A stretch of DNA of 64,000 bases from assembly GCF_023715205.1 (NCBI RefSeq), contig NZ_JAMBNR010000008.1:124001-188000 (forward strand), in the 5' to 3' direction. Origin of the DNA: Mesobacillus maritimus. GTDB lineage: Bacteria; Bacillota; Bacilli; Bacillales; Cytobacillaceae. The translations under genes were made by a program, and so were the position numbers. Below the pieces are notes generated by a model. That model was not told the origin of the DNA. It searched no databases and saw nothing but the letters and a program-made list of their open reading frames with translations. Numbering within the stretch: the stretch's first letter is position 1; each line of letters begins with the position of its first letter. Positions 7,707 through 17,014 of this stretch are shown piece by piece.

Positions 7707-8660
7707 ATGGCACAAAAGCAAAATTTATTAAGACAAGGAAATAAATCTTCACTCATCGCTGCAACAGTTAACACAATCATTGCCATTATTAAGGGAATTG
7801 CTTATTTTTTTACTGGGAATGTCGCAATGTTCGCTGAAACGATGCACTCCCTTGGAGATGCCGCGAATCAATTCTTTGTTTTTATTGGGAGTGCATTAAG
7901 TAAGAAAATGCCAACCGAGCAATACCCAAATGGTTTTGGACGACTCGTCAACTTGGTGTTGCTTGGAGCAGTCATTATTGTCGGAATTATGAGTTACGAA
8001 ACAATTAAAGAAGGCTATCACCATCTTTTGCATCCTACCGAATCAACAGGAATTATCATTAATCTTTCCGTTTTAGGTTTAGCGGTCCTACTAGAAGCCT
8101 TTGTCCTGTATAAGGCTATGAAAGAGGTTCTCCATGAAACTGGAATAGAAGCAAAAGGTTTAGGAATTTTGGCTAAAAGTTTTACCGGTTTAAAAAAAGC
8201 AAAACCAGCGACAAAGCTTGTTTTTATGGAAGACTTGGTGGCAACAATGGGTGGGATTATTGCCATCATTGGGATTTTATTATCTTATTTTGCTGGTTTA
8301 CATGCTGCCGAAGGGATTGCCTCTATCATTATTGGGATAATGATGTTTTATGTAGTTGGAAAAGTATTTTTAGATAATGCAAAAGGAGTTCTCGGAGAGG
8401 CTGATGAAGAACTAGAAGAGAAAATTGGTCAATATATTTTTACCAACCACCCTGAGATTCGGGATATTAAAACGTTATATGCCCTTAAAGAAGGGGAAGA
8501 CTATCACATTGAAATGAAGTTAGAAATTGATGCGTCCATATCTGTCAAAGAAGCGATTGCCTTGAAAAATATAATTGAAGGCAAAATACAAGAAATCAAA
8601 GGAGTTACAGATGTCATCATTGAATTTGATCAAGATGATGGCCTCCAAACGTGGACTTGA
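7707..8660 (+). CDS. Cation diffusion facilitator family transporter
   Basis: A 317-residue CDF protein with about five or six membrane segments and a cytoplasmic C-terminal ferredoxin-like domain. The metal site motif MHSLGD (HxxxD) is in helix 2, and MEDLVA gives the helix-5 acidic ligand. Such proteins export Zn, Mn, Fe or Co in exchange for protons. I chose the ATG at 7707, preceded by GGAGGAG; the upstream ATG at 7695 contains that ribosome binding site. It is a monocistronic unit convergent with potD. Confidence 0.9.
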   Translation: MAQKQNLLRQGNKSSLIAATVNTIIAIIKGIAYFFTGNVAMFAETMHSLGDAANQFFVFIGSALSKKMPTEQYPNGFGRLVNLVLLGAVIIVGIMSYETIKEGYHHLLHPTESTGIIINLSVLGLAVLLEAFVLYKAMKEVLHETGIEAKGLGILAKSFTGLKKAKPATKLVFMEDLVATMGGIIAIIGILLSYFAGLHAAEGIASIIIGIMMFYVVGKVFLDNAKGVLGEADEELEEKIGQYIFTNHPEIRDIKTLYALKEGEDYHIEMKLEIDASISVKEAIALKNIIEGKIQEIKGVTDVIIEFDQDDGLQTWT

Positions 8661-8690
8661 AGGAATTGATAACTTTAAGAGGTAAAAAAA

Positions 8691-8711
8691 GAAGCAGGAA
8701 ATTCCTGCTTC
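8691..8711 (-). terminator. Terminator shared by the pot operon and the CDF gene
   Basis: GAAGCAGGAA-ATT-CCTGCTTC is a near-perfect palindrome. On the minus strand it is followed by TTTTTTTACC, 2 bp past the potD stop. It can also end plus-strand transcription from the CDF gene. Confidence 0.85.
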
Positions 8712-8713
8712 CT

Positions 8714-9787
8714 TTACTTCCGATGCATTTTAAACTCGAGAAATAATTCGTTATAAAATGCCAAATTGCTTTGACCAAGGTTTTCATAAACCTCAAGTTT
8801 TTTGGTTAATTCTTCAGACGGATAAAAACGTTCGTCGCTCGTCATATCCTCAGGCATTAACTGCAGTGCCGCTTTGTTTGGAGTGGAATAGCTTACCCAC
8901 TCCGTATTTTGGGCGGAAACTTCCGGGTCGAGCATAAAATTGATAAATTTATGCGCTCCTTCAACATTTTTAGCTGTTTTTGGGATGACCATACTGTCAA
9001 ACCATAAGTTCGAGCCTTCACTAGGTACTACATAGTCAAGGTTTTCATTCTCGTACATAATGTCAGATGCGTCTCCCGACCACACCAAACCAATTGCCGC
9101 CTCTTCATTCGCCATCAGCATTTTGATTTCATCCCCGACTATTGCTTTTACATTTGGTGTGAGTTCATCAAGTTTTTCTTTCGCTGCTCTTAAATGGTCA
9201 ACGTTTGTGTCATTAAGCGAATATCCTAGACTATTCAATCCCATCCCCATAACTTCACGGGCACCATCAATCAACAAAATTTCATTTTCAAATGCTGGAT
9301 TCCAAAGGTCATTCCAGCTTGTAAGCTTTCGGTTATCAATCATCGACGGATTATATACAATCCCAACCGTCCCCCAAAAATACGGAACCGAATATTGATT
9401 TCCTGGATCAAATGGGAGATCCATAAACCGTGAATCAATATTTTTCAAATTAGGGATTTGATTATGATCGAGTGGTATTAACAAACCCTCTTCGCGCATT
9501 TTATCAATTGTATATTCCGAAGGAACGGCAACATCATAAGACGTCCCACCTTGTTGAATTTTTGTCATCATCGCTTCATTCGAATCAAATGTTTCGTAGA
9601 TCACACTTATTCCTGTTTCTTCCTCAAATTGAGAGATCAACTCTGGATCTATATAATCTCCCCAGTTGTAGACGGTCAATGTATTGTCACCAGAGTATCC
9701 TTGGGATGCGTTTAAAGAAGAAATTCCCCATAACAACAACGCAGAAACAATCACAATCGCTAAAAACAGTCGAACTAATTGCTTCAC
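8714..9787 (-). CDS. potD: Spermidine/putrescine-binding protein PotD
   Basis: A 357-residue periplasmic-type binding protein: after an N-terminal hydrophobic segment comes TVYNWGDYIDPELI, the standard opening of PotD/PotF proteins, then NEAMMTKIQQGG and VWSGDASDIMYEN. It captures polyamines for the PotABC importer. Most Gram-positive homologues are lipoproteins, but the leader LLLWGISSLNASQG has no lipobox Cys, so this one seems held by an uncleaved anchor or is secreted. Its start overlaps the potC stop by 4 bp (ATGA). It is the last gene of the operon. Confidence 0.93.
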   Translation of the reverse strand: MKQLVRLFLAIVIVSALLLWGISSLNASQGYSGDNTLTVYNWGDYIDPELISQFEEETGISVIYETFDSNEAMMTKIQQGGTSYDVAVPSEYTIDKMREEGLLIPLDHNQIPNLKNIDSRFMDLPFDPGNQYSVPYFWGTVGIVYNPSMIDNRKLTSWNDLWNPAFENEILLIDGAREVMGMGLNSLGYSLNDTNVDHLRAAKEKLDELTPNVKAIVGDEIKMLMANEEAAIGLVWSGDASDIMYENENLDYVVPSEGSNLWFDSMVIPKTAKNVEGAHKFINFMLDPEVSAQNTEWVSYSTPNKAALQLMPEDMTSDERFYPSEELTKKLEVYENLGQSNLAFYNELFLEFKMHRK

Positions 9788-10587
9788 TTTCTTCCCCCCG
9801 TTCCATTTGTCTTCAATCGTTGATTAATAAAGTAGTAAACGACAACCAAGACGATTGTAAACAAGAATAACAGGGTGGATAAAGCATTGATATTTAAAGA
9901 AACACCACGGCGAGCCAAGGAATAGATTTCAACAGATAATGTGCTAAATCCATTTCCAGTCACAAAAAAGGTAACCGCAAAATCATCAAGTGAGTAAGTT
10001 AAAGCCATAAAAAACCCCGCCATAATCCCTGGTGAAATGAATGGCAAGATAACCTTTGTTACCACTTCCCAGCTATTGGCTCCTAAATCCTTTGCGGCAT
10101 CAACTAATGTTGGACTCATTTCATATAATTTTGGCAGCACCATCAAAACGACAATTGGTACACTAAAAGCGATGTGTGAAAGTAGCACCGAATAGAATCC
10201 AAGCTGATAACCTGCAATCGTAAACAGGATCAAGAACGATGCTCCCATGATTACATCAGGGCTGACAATCAAAACATTATTCAGTGAAAGAATCGCATTT
10301 TTACGAGACCGCTTTTTTACTGAATGAATCCCAATCGCACCAATAACTCCAATAATGGTAGCAATCAAGGCCGACAATAATGCCACGACAAGGGTATTTA
10401 ACACTATAATTAATAATCTCGTATCACTAAACAGCTCTTGATACCATTCAAGCGTGAAACCCTCAAAATCATACATAGTGCCACCACTATTAAACGAATA
10501 AAAAACCAAAAAGAAGATCGGCGCATAAAGGATCACAAAAATCACAATCAAAAAGAATTTTGATACAGGGGATAATTTCTGGTCCAT
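9784..10587 (-). CDS. potC: Polyamine ABC transporter permease PotC
   Basis: A 267-residue inner-membrane permease with six helices. The EAA loop LVDAAKDLGANSWEVVTKVILP contacts the ATPase. The start STFNSGGT-like region (YSFNSGG) and length match PotC. Its ATG immediately follows the potB TAA, and its end overlaps potD, consistent with coupled translation of the transporter subunits. Confidence 0.93.
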   Translation of the reverse strand: MDQKLSPVSKFFLIVIFVILYAPIFFLVFYSFNSGGTMYDFEGFTLEWYQELFSDTRLLIIVLNTLVVALLSALIATIIGVIGAIGIHSVKKRSRKNAILSLNNVLIVSPDVIMGASFLILFTIAGYQLGFYSVLLSHIAFSVPIVVLMVLPKLYEMSPTLVDAAKDLGANSWEVVTKVILPFISPGIMAGFFMALTYSLDDFAVTFFVTGNGFSTLSVEIYSLARRGVSLNINALSTLLFLFTIVLVVVYYFINQRLKTNGTGGRK

Positions 10588-11391
10588 TTACACCCCTCGC
10601 TTTCTTTTCCCTGTTAAAGCCATGAACAGGAACATAATTAAAATTAAGAAGACAGCAATTGTGGAACCCATTCCCCAATCTTGTGTAACAAGAAAATGTT
10701 GCTCAATAGCTGTTCCTAGGGTAATCACACGGTTTCCAGCAATCAATCTTGTCAGCATGAACAAGGATAGAGCAGGTATAAACACAACCTGACAGCCAGA
10801 TTTAACCCCTTCCATCGTTAATGGAAAAATGACACGTCGGAATGTTGTCCATTTTGACGCACCTAAATCATTTGCAGCATCGATTAACGCTGGATTCAAT
10901 TGATTTAAAGAATTAAAGATTGGCAAAATCATAAACGGAATAAAAATATATACCGCAACAAAGATAAAACTGAAATCTGTAAACAGGATTTGTTGTGTCC
11001 CAATGCCAATGGCCTCTAAAAAACGATTGGTAATCCCATAGGTACCAAAAATCCCTATAAAGGCATACGCTTTTAACAACAAATTAATCCATGATGGAAC
11101 AATAATAAGCAACAACCATAATTGCTTATGTTTTGTTCTCGTTAACAATAAAGCCGTTGGATAAGCGATCAGTAAGCTAAACAATGTGATCAAAAACGAG
11201 TACCAAAACGAACTTAATGCCATCTTTAAGTATTTTGGTGTAAAGAATTTTTCATAATTTGCTAATGAAAAGTCGCCATTTATGTCTAAAAAAGAATAAT
11301 AGACCACGAGGACGATCGGTGCGATGACAAAGAAAATCATCCACAACGTATAAGGAAGCATATACAGTTGACGAGTTACTTTTTGATTCAT
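10588..11391 (-). CDS. potB: Polyamine ABC transporter permease PotB
   Basis: A 267-residue permease with six hydrophobic helices and the EAA motif [22 protein letters not shown]. It pairs with PotC to form the channel of the spermidine/putrescine importer. Its ATG overlaps the potA stop by 4 bp. The C-terminal basic tail GKRKRGV is typical. Confidence 0.93.
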   Translation of the reverse strand: MNQKVTRQLYMLPYTLWMIFFVIAPIVLVVYYSFLDINGDFSLANYEKFFTPKYLKMALSSFWYSFLITLFSLLIAYPTALLLTRTKHKQLWLLLIIVPSWINLLLKAYAFIGIFGTYGITNRFLEAIGIGTQQILFTDFSFIFVAVYIFIPFMILPIFNSLNQLNPALIDAANDLGASKWTTFRRVIFPLTMEGVKSGCQVVFIPALSLFMLTRLIAGNRVITLGTAIEQHFLVTQDWGMGSTIAVFLILIMFLFMALTGKRKRGV

Positions 11392-12491
11392 TTCCCGTCT
11401 CCATCCTTATAGGACTCTAAACGGCGGTCAAACTCTTCTTCTGTTTCTCCTAAACGCATGACGTGGATGGCTTCTGGATCGAAATATAAACCAATCTGAT
11501 CCCCGACGGTTGCTTTTTTTGTTGAATGCACAAGCCACTCATTTCCAGCGGTATCATAGCAGCAAATCTCGTAATGAACTCCACGGAATAATTGTGAATC
11601 TACTTGTACTTGTAATTTACCTTTTTCTATACTTGTAATCTCTAAATCTTCGGGACGGATGACAATTTCGACTGGTTCGTTTGTATCAAAGCCCTGGTCT
11701 ACACAATCAAATTGTTTCCCAGTGAAGGAAACCAAATAATCCTTGATCATGGTTCCTTTTACAATATTCGATTCGCCAATAAAATCAGCTACAAATCGGT
11801 TTATCGGCTCATCATAAATATCTGTTGGCGTACCGCTTTGCTGGATTTTCCCTTTATTTAAAACAAAAATTTCATCGGACATTGCTAAGGCTTCTTCTTG
11901 ATCATGCGTAACAAAAATGAACGTAATCCCTAAACGTTTCTGCAAATCTCGTAATTCGTATTGCATTTCTGTACGTAGTTTTAAATCGAGCGCTGACAAT
12001 GGTTCATCAAGCAAAATCACCTCAGGCTCATTAACAATCGCTCTCGCAATCGCAACACGTTGACGTTGCCCGCCTGACATCTCTTTAATTTCTCTTTGCT
12101 CATAGCCAGCAAGATTCACGAAATGAAGTGCTTCTTTTACTCTTTGTTCAATATCAGTTTTCTTTAACTTTTTAATCCGTAAGCCGAAAGCCACATTTTC
12201 AAACACATTTAAATGAGGAAACAGCGCATAATCCTGAAAAACAGTATTTACTTGCCGTTTATTCGCTGGAAGGTCATTGATTTTCTTTCCATTAAAATAA
12301 ATTTCCCCAGAAGTAGCTTCGGTAAAACCAGCGATTAACCTTAAAATCGTCGTTTTCCCACATCCTGATGGTCCTAAAAGGGTATAAAATTTCCCCCTTT
12401 CGATTTCAAAACTTACATCATCCAACACAGCAGGGTCATTGTCATATTGCTTTGTCACATTATTAAATTGAATAATTGTCGAGTTTGTCAT
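11388..12491 (-). CDS. potA: Polyamine ABC transporter ATP-binding protein PotA
   Basis: A 367-residue ATPase. Walker A is GPSGCGKTT, the signature is [14 protein letters not shown], Walker B is [13 protein letters not shown], and the H-loop is [12 protein letters not shown]. After residue 240 there is a TOBE domain ([11 protein letters not shown]). It powers polyamine import with PotB, PotC and PotD. GGAGGTCATT precedes the ATG. It is the first gene of the complete potABCD operon. No PuuR-like regulator is fused or adjacent, unlike in some Firmicutes. Confidence 0.95.
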   Translation of the reverse strand: MTNSTIIQFNNVTKQYDNDPAVLDDVSFEIERGKFYTLLGPSGCGKTTILRLIAGFTEATSGEIYFNGKKINDLPANKRQVNTVFQDYALFPHLNVFENVAFGLRIKKLKKTDIEQRVKEALHFVNLAGYEQREIKEMSGGQRQRVAIARAIVNEPEVILLDEPLSALDLKLRTEMQYELRDLQKRLGITFIFVTHDQEEALAMSDEIFVLNKGKIQQSGTPTDIYDEPINRFVADFIGESNIVKGTMIKDYLVSFTGKQFDCVDQGFDTNEPVEIVIRPEDLEITSIEKGKLQVQVDSQLFRGVHYEICCYDTAGNEWLVHSTKKATVGDQIGLYFDPEAIHVMRLGETEEEFDRRLESYKDGDGK

Positions 12492-12710
12492 AATGACCTC
12501 CTTATACCAATCTATATCAGTCCTGTTCTAATACAAGAAACATACTTTAAACATGTAAAAACCACTAAATCACCGCACCAATTATACACCAGCCTACAAA
12601 TTTTTCAAGAAAGAAGTGTGCAATTGCAAGCTAATTTTATAACAAGCGAAATTCCATCTATACAAAGCTTTCAAATACGGAACAACATGATTATTTTTCA
12701 ATACAAAAAA

Positions 12711-12729
12711 GCCTCGAATACAACGAGGC
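12711..12729 (-). terminator. Terminator between the dehydrogenase and pot operons
   Basis: GCCTCG-N7-CGAGGC is followed by TTTTTT on the minus strand and flanked by TTTTT on the other, 45 bp past the alcohol dehydrogenase stop. It separates the catabolic unit from potA. Confidence 0.85.
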
Positions 12730-12774
12730 TTTTTAAGGAGATTAGTTTCAGACAAAGGTTAATAGGTAGTAACT

Positions 12775-13830
12775 TTATGGAAAGTTTACAACCACCCTGA
12801 TTGGGTTTTCGACTTTTTCATGTAAATAACGCAGGGCCGTATTAACCTCCTCTAATGGGAAAGTATGCGTGATGGATTCTTCGACATTTAGTTTCCCTGC
12901 GGCAACAAGCTCAACCAACTGTTCAATTGTTTGTTTCGTGAAACCATACGAACCGAGAAGTGAAAGTTGTTTTCTAACGAAAATGGTAGGTGGTAGCACC
13001 GAAATGGGTTCTGGACCTAAACCTACAACAACGGTTCGTCCACCTATTGCAACAGATTCAACTGCTTGAGCAATAGTGTTTTGCAAACCAATAAACTCAG
13101 CGGAAACATCCACCCCAAATCCGTTCGTCATGTTATTTATGCGATCAACTGGTGATTCTTTACTTGGATTAATTGTAACATCGGCACCTAAGCTTTTTGC
13201 TCTTTCCAATTGATCATCACGGGTATCAATGACAAAAATTTGTTTAGCACCAGCTAACTTTGCAATTTGTACCGCATGAAGACCTAAACCTCCAGCACCA
13301 AATATCGCGATTGACTCTCCCGGTTTTAACTGTGCACGGTCAATCAACGCGTGAAACGGAGTCGCGATAGCATCAGTGATAATCGCTCCAACTTCAAATG
13401 GAACCTGCTCAGGAAGCCTAACTAAATTTTTTGCTGGTATATTTAGGTACTCAGCGAGAGCACCATCCCGTTGAATCCCAATCACTTGTCGACTTAAACA
13501 AATTTCAGCATGCCCATTTATACAGTTAGAACAAGAACCACAGAAAATCCCTGGAGTAATTGAAACACGGTCCCCCGGCTTCCACCCTGTAACATCCTTT
13601 CCGACAGCAGCTACCACGCCTGAAGGTTCATGCCCGAGAATAATTGGTTTATGAGAAGTTGGGGTTACCCCCTCATAAACGATATGAACATCAGAACCGC
13701 ACAATCCGACCGCTTTGATTTCCACTAATACTTCATCATCCCGAATCTCGGGAGTGGGGATTTCTTCTACTTTAAGGGGCTCATTGACTTCGTAGAATCG
13801 AGCAGCCTTCATTTTACTTGGAATTGCCAA
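12775..13830 (-). CDS. Zinc-dependent alcohol dehydrogenase (MDR family)
   Basis: A 351-residue medium-chain dehydrogenase. The catalytic zinc motif is GLCGSDVH followed by GHEPSGVV; the structural zinc site is CGSCSNCINGHAEIC; the NAD-binding motif is GAGGLGLHAVQIAK. It oxidises an alcohol with NAD(P), substrate unknown. I keep the TTG start at 13830: GGAGG lies 8 nt upstream, whereas the ATG at 13812 has none. This makes it overlap the phosphotriesterase-like gene by 17 bp, so both form one operon and probably act in sequence. Confidence 0.92.
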   Translation of the reverse strand: MAIPSKMKAARFYEVNEPLKVEEIPTPEIRDDEVLVEIKAVGLCGSDVHIVYEGVTPTSHKPIILGHEPSGVVAAVGKDVTGWKPGDRVSITPGIFCGSCSNCINGHAEICLSRQVIGIQRDGALAEYLNIPAKNLVRLPEQVPFEVGAIITDAIATPFHALIDRAQLKPGESIAIFGAGGLGLHAVQIAKLAGAKQIFVIDTRDDQLERAKSLGADVTINPSKESPVDRINNMTNGFGVDVSAEFIGLQNTIAQAVESVAIGGRTVVVGLGPEPISVLPPTIFVRKQLSLLGSYGFTKQTIEQLVELVAAGKLNVEESITHTFPLEEVNTALRYLHEKVENPIRVVVNFP

Positions 13831-14818
13831 ATTCTACTCCTCCTATTTCAACATTGGCGGACGATTTTGTTTGATTACTTCCTTCAAACCAATGGCGAGC
13901 ATTATCAACCATCATCAACTTGATTTGTTCCTCGGTCACTCCATTATTTCTCAATTCTGGAATAATTTCTTCAAGAACAAAACTCATTGTCCATTTTGGA
14001 TACATAAGCCCTGGTGCTTCTTCAGGGTACCAATCAATTGTACAGCAATGATCTTGCGATAAGAACATCCGGTCAGCATAACCCTTTTTCGCCAATTCAA
14101 TTACAGTTGTATTTCGATTCTCGGTTGCACATTCACCTGTTAACCCATAACGATCCATGCCTATAAAACAACCATATTCAATGACCTGTAAAATATATTC
14201 CATATTGTCTGTATCACCAGTATGTCCGATTAAAATTCTACTTGGATCAACTCCTTCTTCTATTAATATATCTAGCTGGTTTATGCCCGTTCCTGTCCCA
14301 GGATGCGAATGAGTCATGATTGGTACTCCAGTTTTCTTATGTGCACGTGCGACCGCACGGATAACTTTTTCAACATCTGGTGTAACCCCCTGTGCATCTG
14401 TTGCACATTTTAAGAAACCGGCTTTTATCGAAGTGTTTTGGATACCTACTTCAATGTCGCGGACAAATAATTCAGCCATATAGTCAATATCACGGTTTTG
14501 GAAATGTGGCGGGATATAATGATAAGAATAAATTCCTGTTGCAGCAATGATCTGAACCCCAGTTTCACGAGAGACTCTTTCAATAAAGCGGATGTCACGG
14601 CCAAGTTCCATAACAGTAGGATCACAAATCGTGTTTACTCCAAGCTTTTTCACATTGTTTACTTGTTGAACCGCTTTAACGAACTCTTTCTCTTCATCGT
14701 ATAAATGTGGAAATTGAAGAAAGACAGATTCTGAACGAACACGCATATGTTCATGAATCAATGTTAAACCCAATTTGGACGTCTCAACTGGACCAGTTAC
14801 AGATTGAATTAATGTCAT
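13814..14818 (-). CDS. Phosphotriesterase-family metal hydrolase (lactonase/PTE-like)
   Basis: A 334-residue amidohydrolase-superfamily protein. The binuclear metal site is visible: HEH in LTLIHEHMRV, the carbamylated Lys in KAGFLKCATD, His in MTHSHPGTGTG and GHTGDTDN, and Asp in SQDHCCTIDW. Members hydrolyse lactones, phosphotriesters or carboxylic esters; with an alcohol dehydrogenase and an acyl-CoA ligase nearby, a lactone or ester substrate is more likely than an organophosphate (inference). GGGGAG precedes the ATG. It is first in its operon; a promoter and a cre site are upstream. Confidence 0.88.
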   Translation of the reverse strand: MTLIQSVTGPVETSKLGLTLIHEHMRVRSESVFLQFPHLYDEEKEFVKAVQQVNNVKKLGVNTICDPTVMELGRDIRFIERVSRETGVQIIAATGIYSYHYIPPHFQNRDIDYMAELFVRDIEVGIQNTSIKAGFLKCATDAQGVTPDVEKVIRAVARAHKKTGVPIMTHSHPGTGTGINQLDILIEEGVDPSRILIGHTGDTDNMEYILQVIEYGCFIGMDRYGLTGECATENRNTTVIELAKKGYADRMFLSQDHCCTIDWYPEEAPGLMYPKWTMSFVLEEIIPELRNNGVTEEQIKLMMVDNARHWFEGSNQTKSSANVEIGGVEFGNSK

Positions 14819-14915
14819 TCAATACTCCCCTTTCACTTAGGTAATAATTTTAGTAATTCATAACTCATAGCGCGACCATCATGATTTTGATTTGCAAAAT
14901 ATGTATTTTCATTGT

Positions 14916-14930
14916 TGGTAACGCTTCCAA
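14916..14930 (-). promoter_or_regulatory. CcpA cre site upstream of the PTE-like gene
   Basis: On the minus strand TTGGAAGCGTTACCA fits the cre consensus WTGNAANCGNWNNCW at every fixed position. It lies just downstream of a predicted promoter, where bound CcpA would block transcription. Confidence 0.75.
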
Positions 14931-14940
14931 TTCAAAAACA

Positions 14941-14969
14941 ACTATAGAAAATTATGAATTATCTGATAA
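14941..14969 (-). promoter_or_regulatory. Predicted SigA promoter of the PTE-ADH operon
   Basis: TTATCA (-35) and TATAGT (-10) are separated by 17 bp on the minus strand. The expected start point lies at about 14934, immediately before the cre site. Confidence 0.45.
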
Positions 14970-15046
14970 CAATAGTACCAGCGTCTTTCCCTCGGTGTCA
15001 ATATTGGTTTGTTAGGTTTTAACAGTTTCATTTGCTTTTTAAAATA

Positions 15047-15082
15047 GATAACCTTCCCCCTCTATTGTGAGAGAAGGTTATC
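15047..15082 (-). terminator. Terminator of the acyl-CoA ligase gene
   Basis: GATAACCTTC and GAAGGTTATC form a perfect 10-bp stem, extended by CTCT/AGAG pairing, 15 bp past the ligase stop. On the minus strand it is followed by TATTTTAAAA. Confidence 0.75.
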
Positions 15083-15096
15083 AGCACTTACCAAAC

Positions 15097-16764
15097 CTAC
15101 CCTTTCACTTTGTGTTCTTCTTGTTCTTGAAGCTTTCTCCACAAAATTTTCCCACTCCCAGACATTGGAAGAGCATCGAGGAATTGTATAATCCTTGGAA
15201 TTTTATAGGTTGCCATATGCTCTTTGGACCAACTAATAATTTCTTCTTCCGTTGTTCCTTTGCCTTGCTCATTTAAGACAATAAAAGCCTTTACCGTTTC
15301 ACCTCGTCTAGCATCAGGTACTCCAATCACACAGGCATTTTGAACGGATGGATGTTTGTATAACGTCATTTCTACTTCCGCTGGCCATACTTTAAACCCG
15401 GAAGCATTGATCATCCGCTTAACTCGATCCACTATAAAGAAATACCCCTCCTCATCATAACGAGCAATATCTCCAGTTCTAAAAAATTCCTTTCCATCAA
15501 GCTTCACAAACGCACCTTTTGTCTCTTCTGGACGGTTCCAATAGCCTTTAAAGATTTGGTTTCCTGTCACAATAACTTCGCCTTCTTCATTCGGTCCAAG
15601 TTCCTTAAGCGTGACCGGGTCAACCACTCTAGCATCCACATCGAACTGTGGCATCCCTAAGCATTGTAGCTTTGGCCTTTCTAGTGGATTTTGATGAATT
15701 TGCGACATCGTTTCTGTTAAACCATACCCTTCCACATAACGAAGCCCAGTCAATTCATAAAGTTTCTCTCCGACCGCTTCTGGTAGTGGCGCACCGCCAC
15801 CACCAATCATTTTCAGCGATTTTATCGCTCCTTTTGTTAATCTTGGATTTGCTAAGAAATCGACAACCATCGTCGAGATATTTGTCCAGCGAGTAACTTG
15901 GTAACGTTCAATTAAGGTTAATGCTACATCACGGTCCCAACGAGTCATGAGCACCATTGTTCCACCAAGATAAATCGGTCCGTTCATACTATGTTGCATT
16001 CCTGTGACATGGAATAGTGGCAAGGTTGATAAACCAACATCTGCCGGAGAAGAGTTTGCCCAGACAATTCCGCCTAACAATGTCGCTTGTAACGTTTTAT
16101 GTGTATGCATACAGCCTTTTGGTTTCCCTGTTGTGCCCGACGTATACGGCAAACAACACAAATCATCAGCTATTGCCTCGCTTGGTCTTGGATTTTTATT
16201 GGCAGCTAGTGTTTCTTCCCAATCGATAATTGCTTCGGAATGAAAAGACTCCTTAGCAGCAGCTACAACCGGAGGTATCGCATATTCGACGTCATGTTGG
16301 GCATAGTCCGAATACGTAGCTACAATAATCTTTTTCAATGGAGAGCTACCTAAACAAGGTTTAATTTCCGGCATTAACTCTTGCCCAACCATTGCCACTT
16401 TTGCGTCACAGTCAGCTAAATAAAAAGAGACTTCATCTTTTACATTCATCGGATTTATTGGAACTACCACTGCGTCCAAACGCATGATTGCATAATAAGC
16501 GATCATATATTGCGGTGAATTTTGCATATATAAGACCACGCGATCGCCTTTTTCCACTCCAAGCTCATGCTGCAAATAGCCGGCTAATTGATTCACTTCT
16601 TTGTGAAGCTGTTTATAACTTATTTCATTTCCATAGAAAACAATAGCTGTCTTATCCGGATAGCGCTTCGTCGTAACCTCTAAGTTGTCATAGATTGTGG
16701 TCTCAGGAATTGGTAACGATTTTGGTAAACGTTTTGGCCAAAACTCAAAATGCCTTGAAAACAT
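15097..16764 (-). CDS. AMP-binding acyl-CoA ligase
   Basis: A 555-residue adenylate-forming ligase. The P-loop motif is LPYTSGTTGKPKG, the A5 motif GYGLTETMS, the A7/A8 region FFRTGDIARYDEEGYFFIVDRVKRMI and the C-terminal catalytic Lys is in GSGKILWRKL. It activates a carboxylic acid to its CoA thioester. Sequence layout fits medium/long-chain fatty or aryl acid ligases; the substrate is unknown. It is upstream of, and on the same strand as, the PTE-ADH operon but has its own promoter, cre site and terminator. Confidence 0.92.
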   Translation of the reverse strand: MFSRHFEFWPKRLPKSLPIPETTIYDNLEVTTKRYPDKTAIVFYGNEISYKQLHKEVNQLAGYLQHELGVEKGDRVVLYMQNSPQYMIAYYAIMRLDAVVVPINPMNVKDEVSFYLADCDAKVAMVGQELMPEIKPCLGSSPLKKIIVATYSDYAQHDVEYAIPPVVAAAKESFHSEAIIDWEETLAANKNPRPSEAIADDLCCLPYTSGTTGKPKGCMHTHKTLQATLLGGIVWANSSPADVGLSTLPLFHVTGMQHSMNGPIYLGGTMVLMTRWDRDVALTLIERYQVTRWTNISTMVVDFLANPRLTKGAIKSLKMIGGGGAPLPEAVGEKLYELTGLRYVEGYGLTETMSQIHQNPLERPKLQCLGMPQFDVDARVVDPVTLKELGPNEEGEVIVTGNQIFKGYWNRPEETKGAFVKLDGKEFFRTGDIARYDEEGYFFIVDRVKRMINASGFKVWPAEVEMTLYKHPSVQNACVIGVPDARRGETVKAFIVLNEQGKGTTEEEIISWSKEHMATYKIPRIIQFLDALPMSGSGKILWRKLQEQEEHKVKG

Positions 16765-16802
16765 ATTTGCTCCACCACCATTTAAATTTTTATTTAAGTT
16801 AA

Positions 16803-16817
16803 TTGGAATCGCTTACA
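16803..16817 (-). promoter_or_regulatory. CcpA cre site upstream of the acyl-CoA ligase gene
   Basis: TTGGAATCGCTTACA matches WTGNAANCGNWNNCW at all fixed positions. It lies about 16-30 bp downstream of a predicted -10 element, the same arrangement as at the PTE operon. Confidence 0.75.
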
Positions 16818-16832
16818 AATATCTTAATTTAA

Positions 16833-16861
16833 ATTATAACAGAATATTCCGACTATATTAA
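16833..16861 (-). promoter_or_regulatory. Predicted SigA promoter of the acyl-CoA ligase gene
   Basis: A perfect TATAAT -10 box lies 17 bp from TTAATA on the minus strand, 69 bp upstream of the ATG. Confidence 0.55.
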
Positions 16862-16970
16862 CGATTGTTTTACATAACTTAATAATGTATCTGTTAATGC
16901 CTAAAATTAATGAATCAAGGAAATGTGTCTTGGAAAAGCAAGCTTTGCTAACATTCTTCATATATTGATT

Positions 16971-16984
16971 GGAAAACGATTTCC
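16971..16984 (+). promoter_or_regulatory. Imperfect cre-like palindrome before the HpaB-like gene
   Basis: GGAAAACGATTTCC is a near-perfect palindrome that fits TGWNANCGNTNWCA except at its two end bases. It lies 31 bp upstream of the ATG of the divergent monooxygenase gene. It may be a weak CcpA site or another operator. Confidence 0.35.
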
Positions 16985-17014
16985 CTCAAATACACCGTAA
17001 AAGGAGAGGGTAAG

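Noticed and set aside
9472-9870. 132-codon plus frame
   Set aside because: Antisense shadow of potD and potC.
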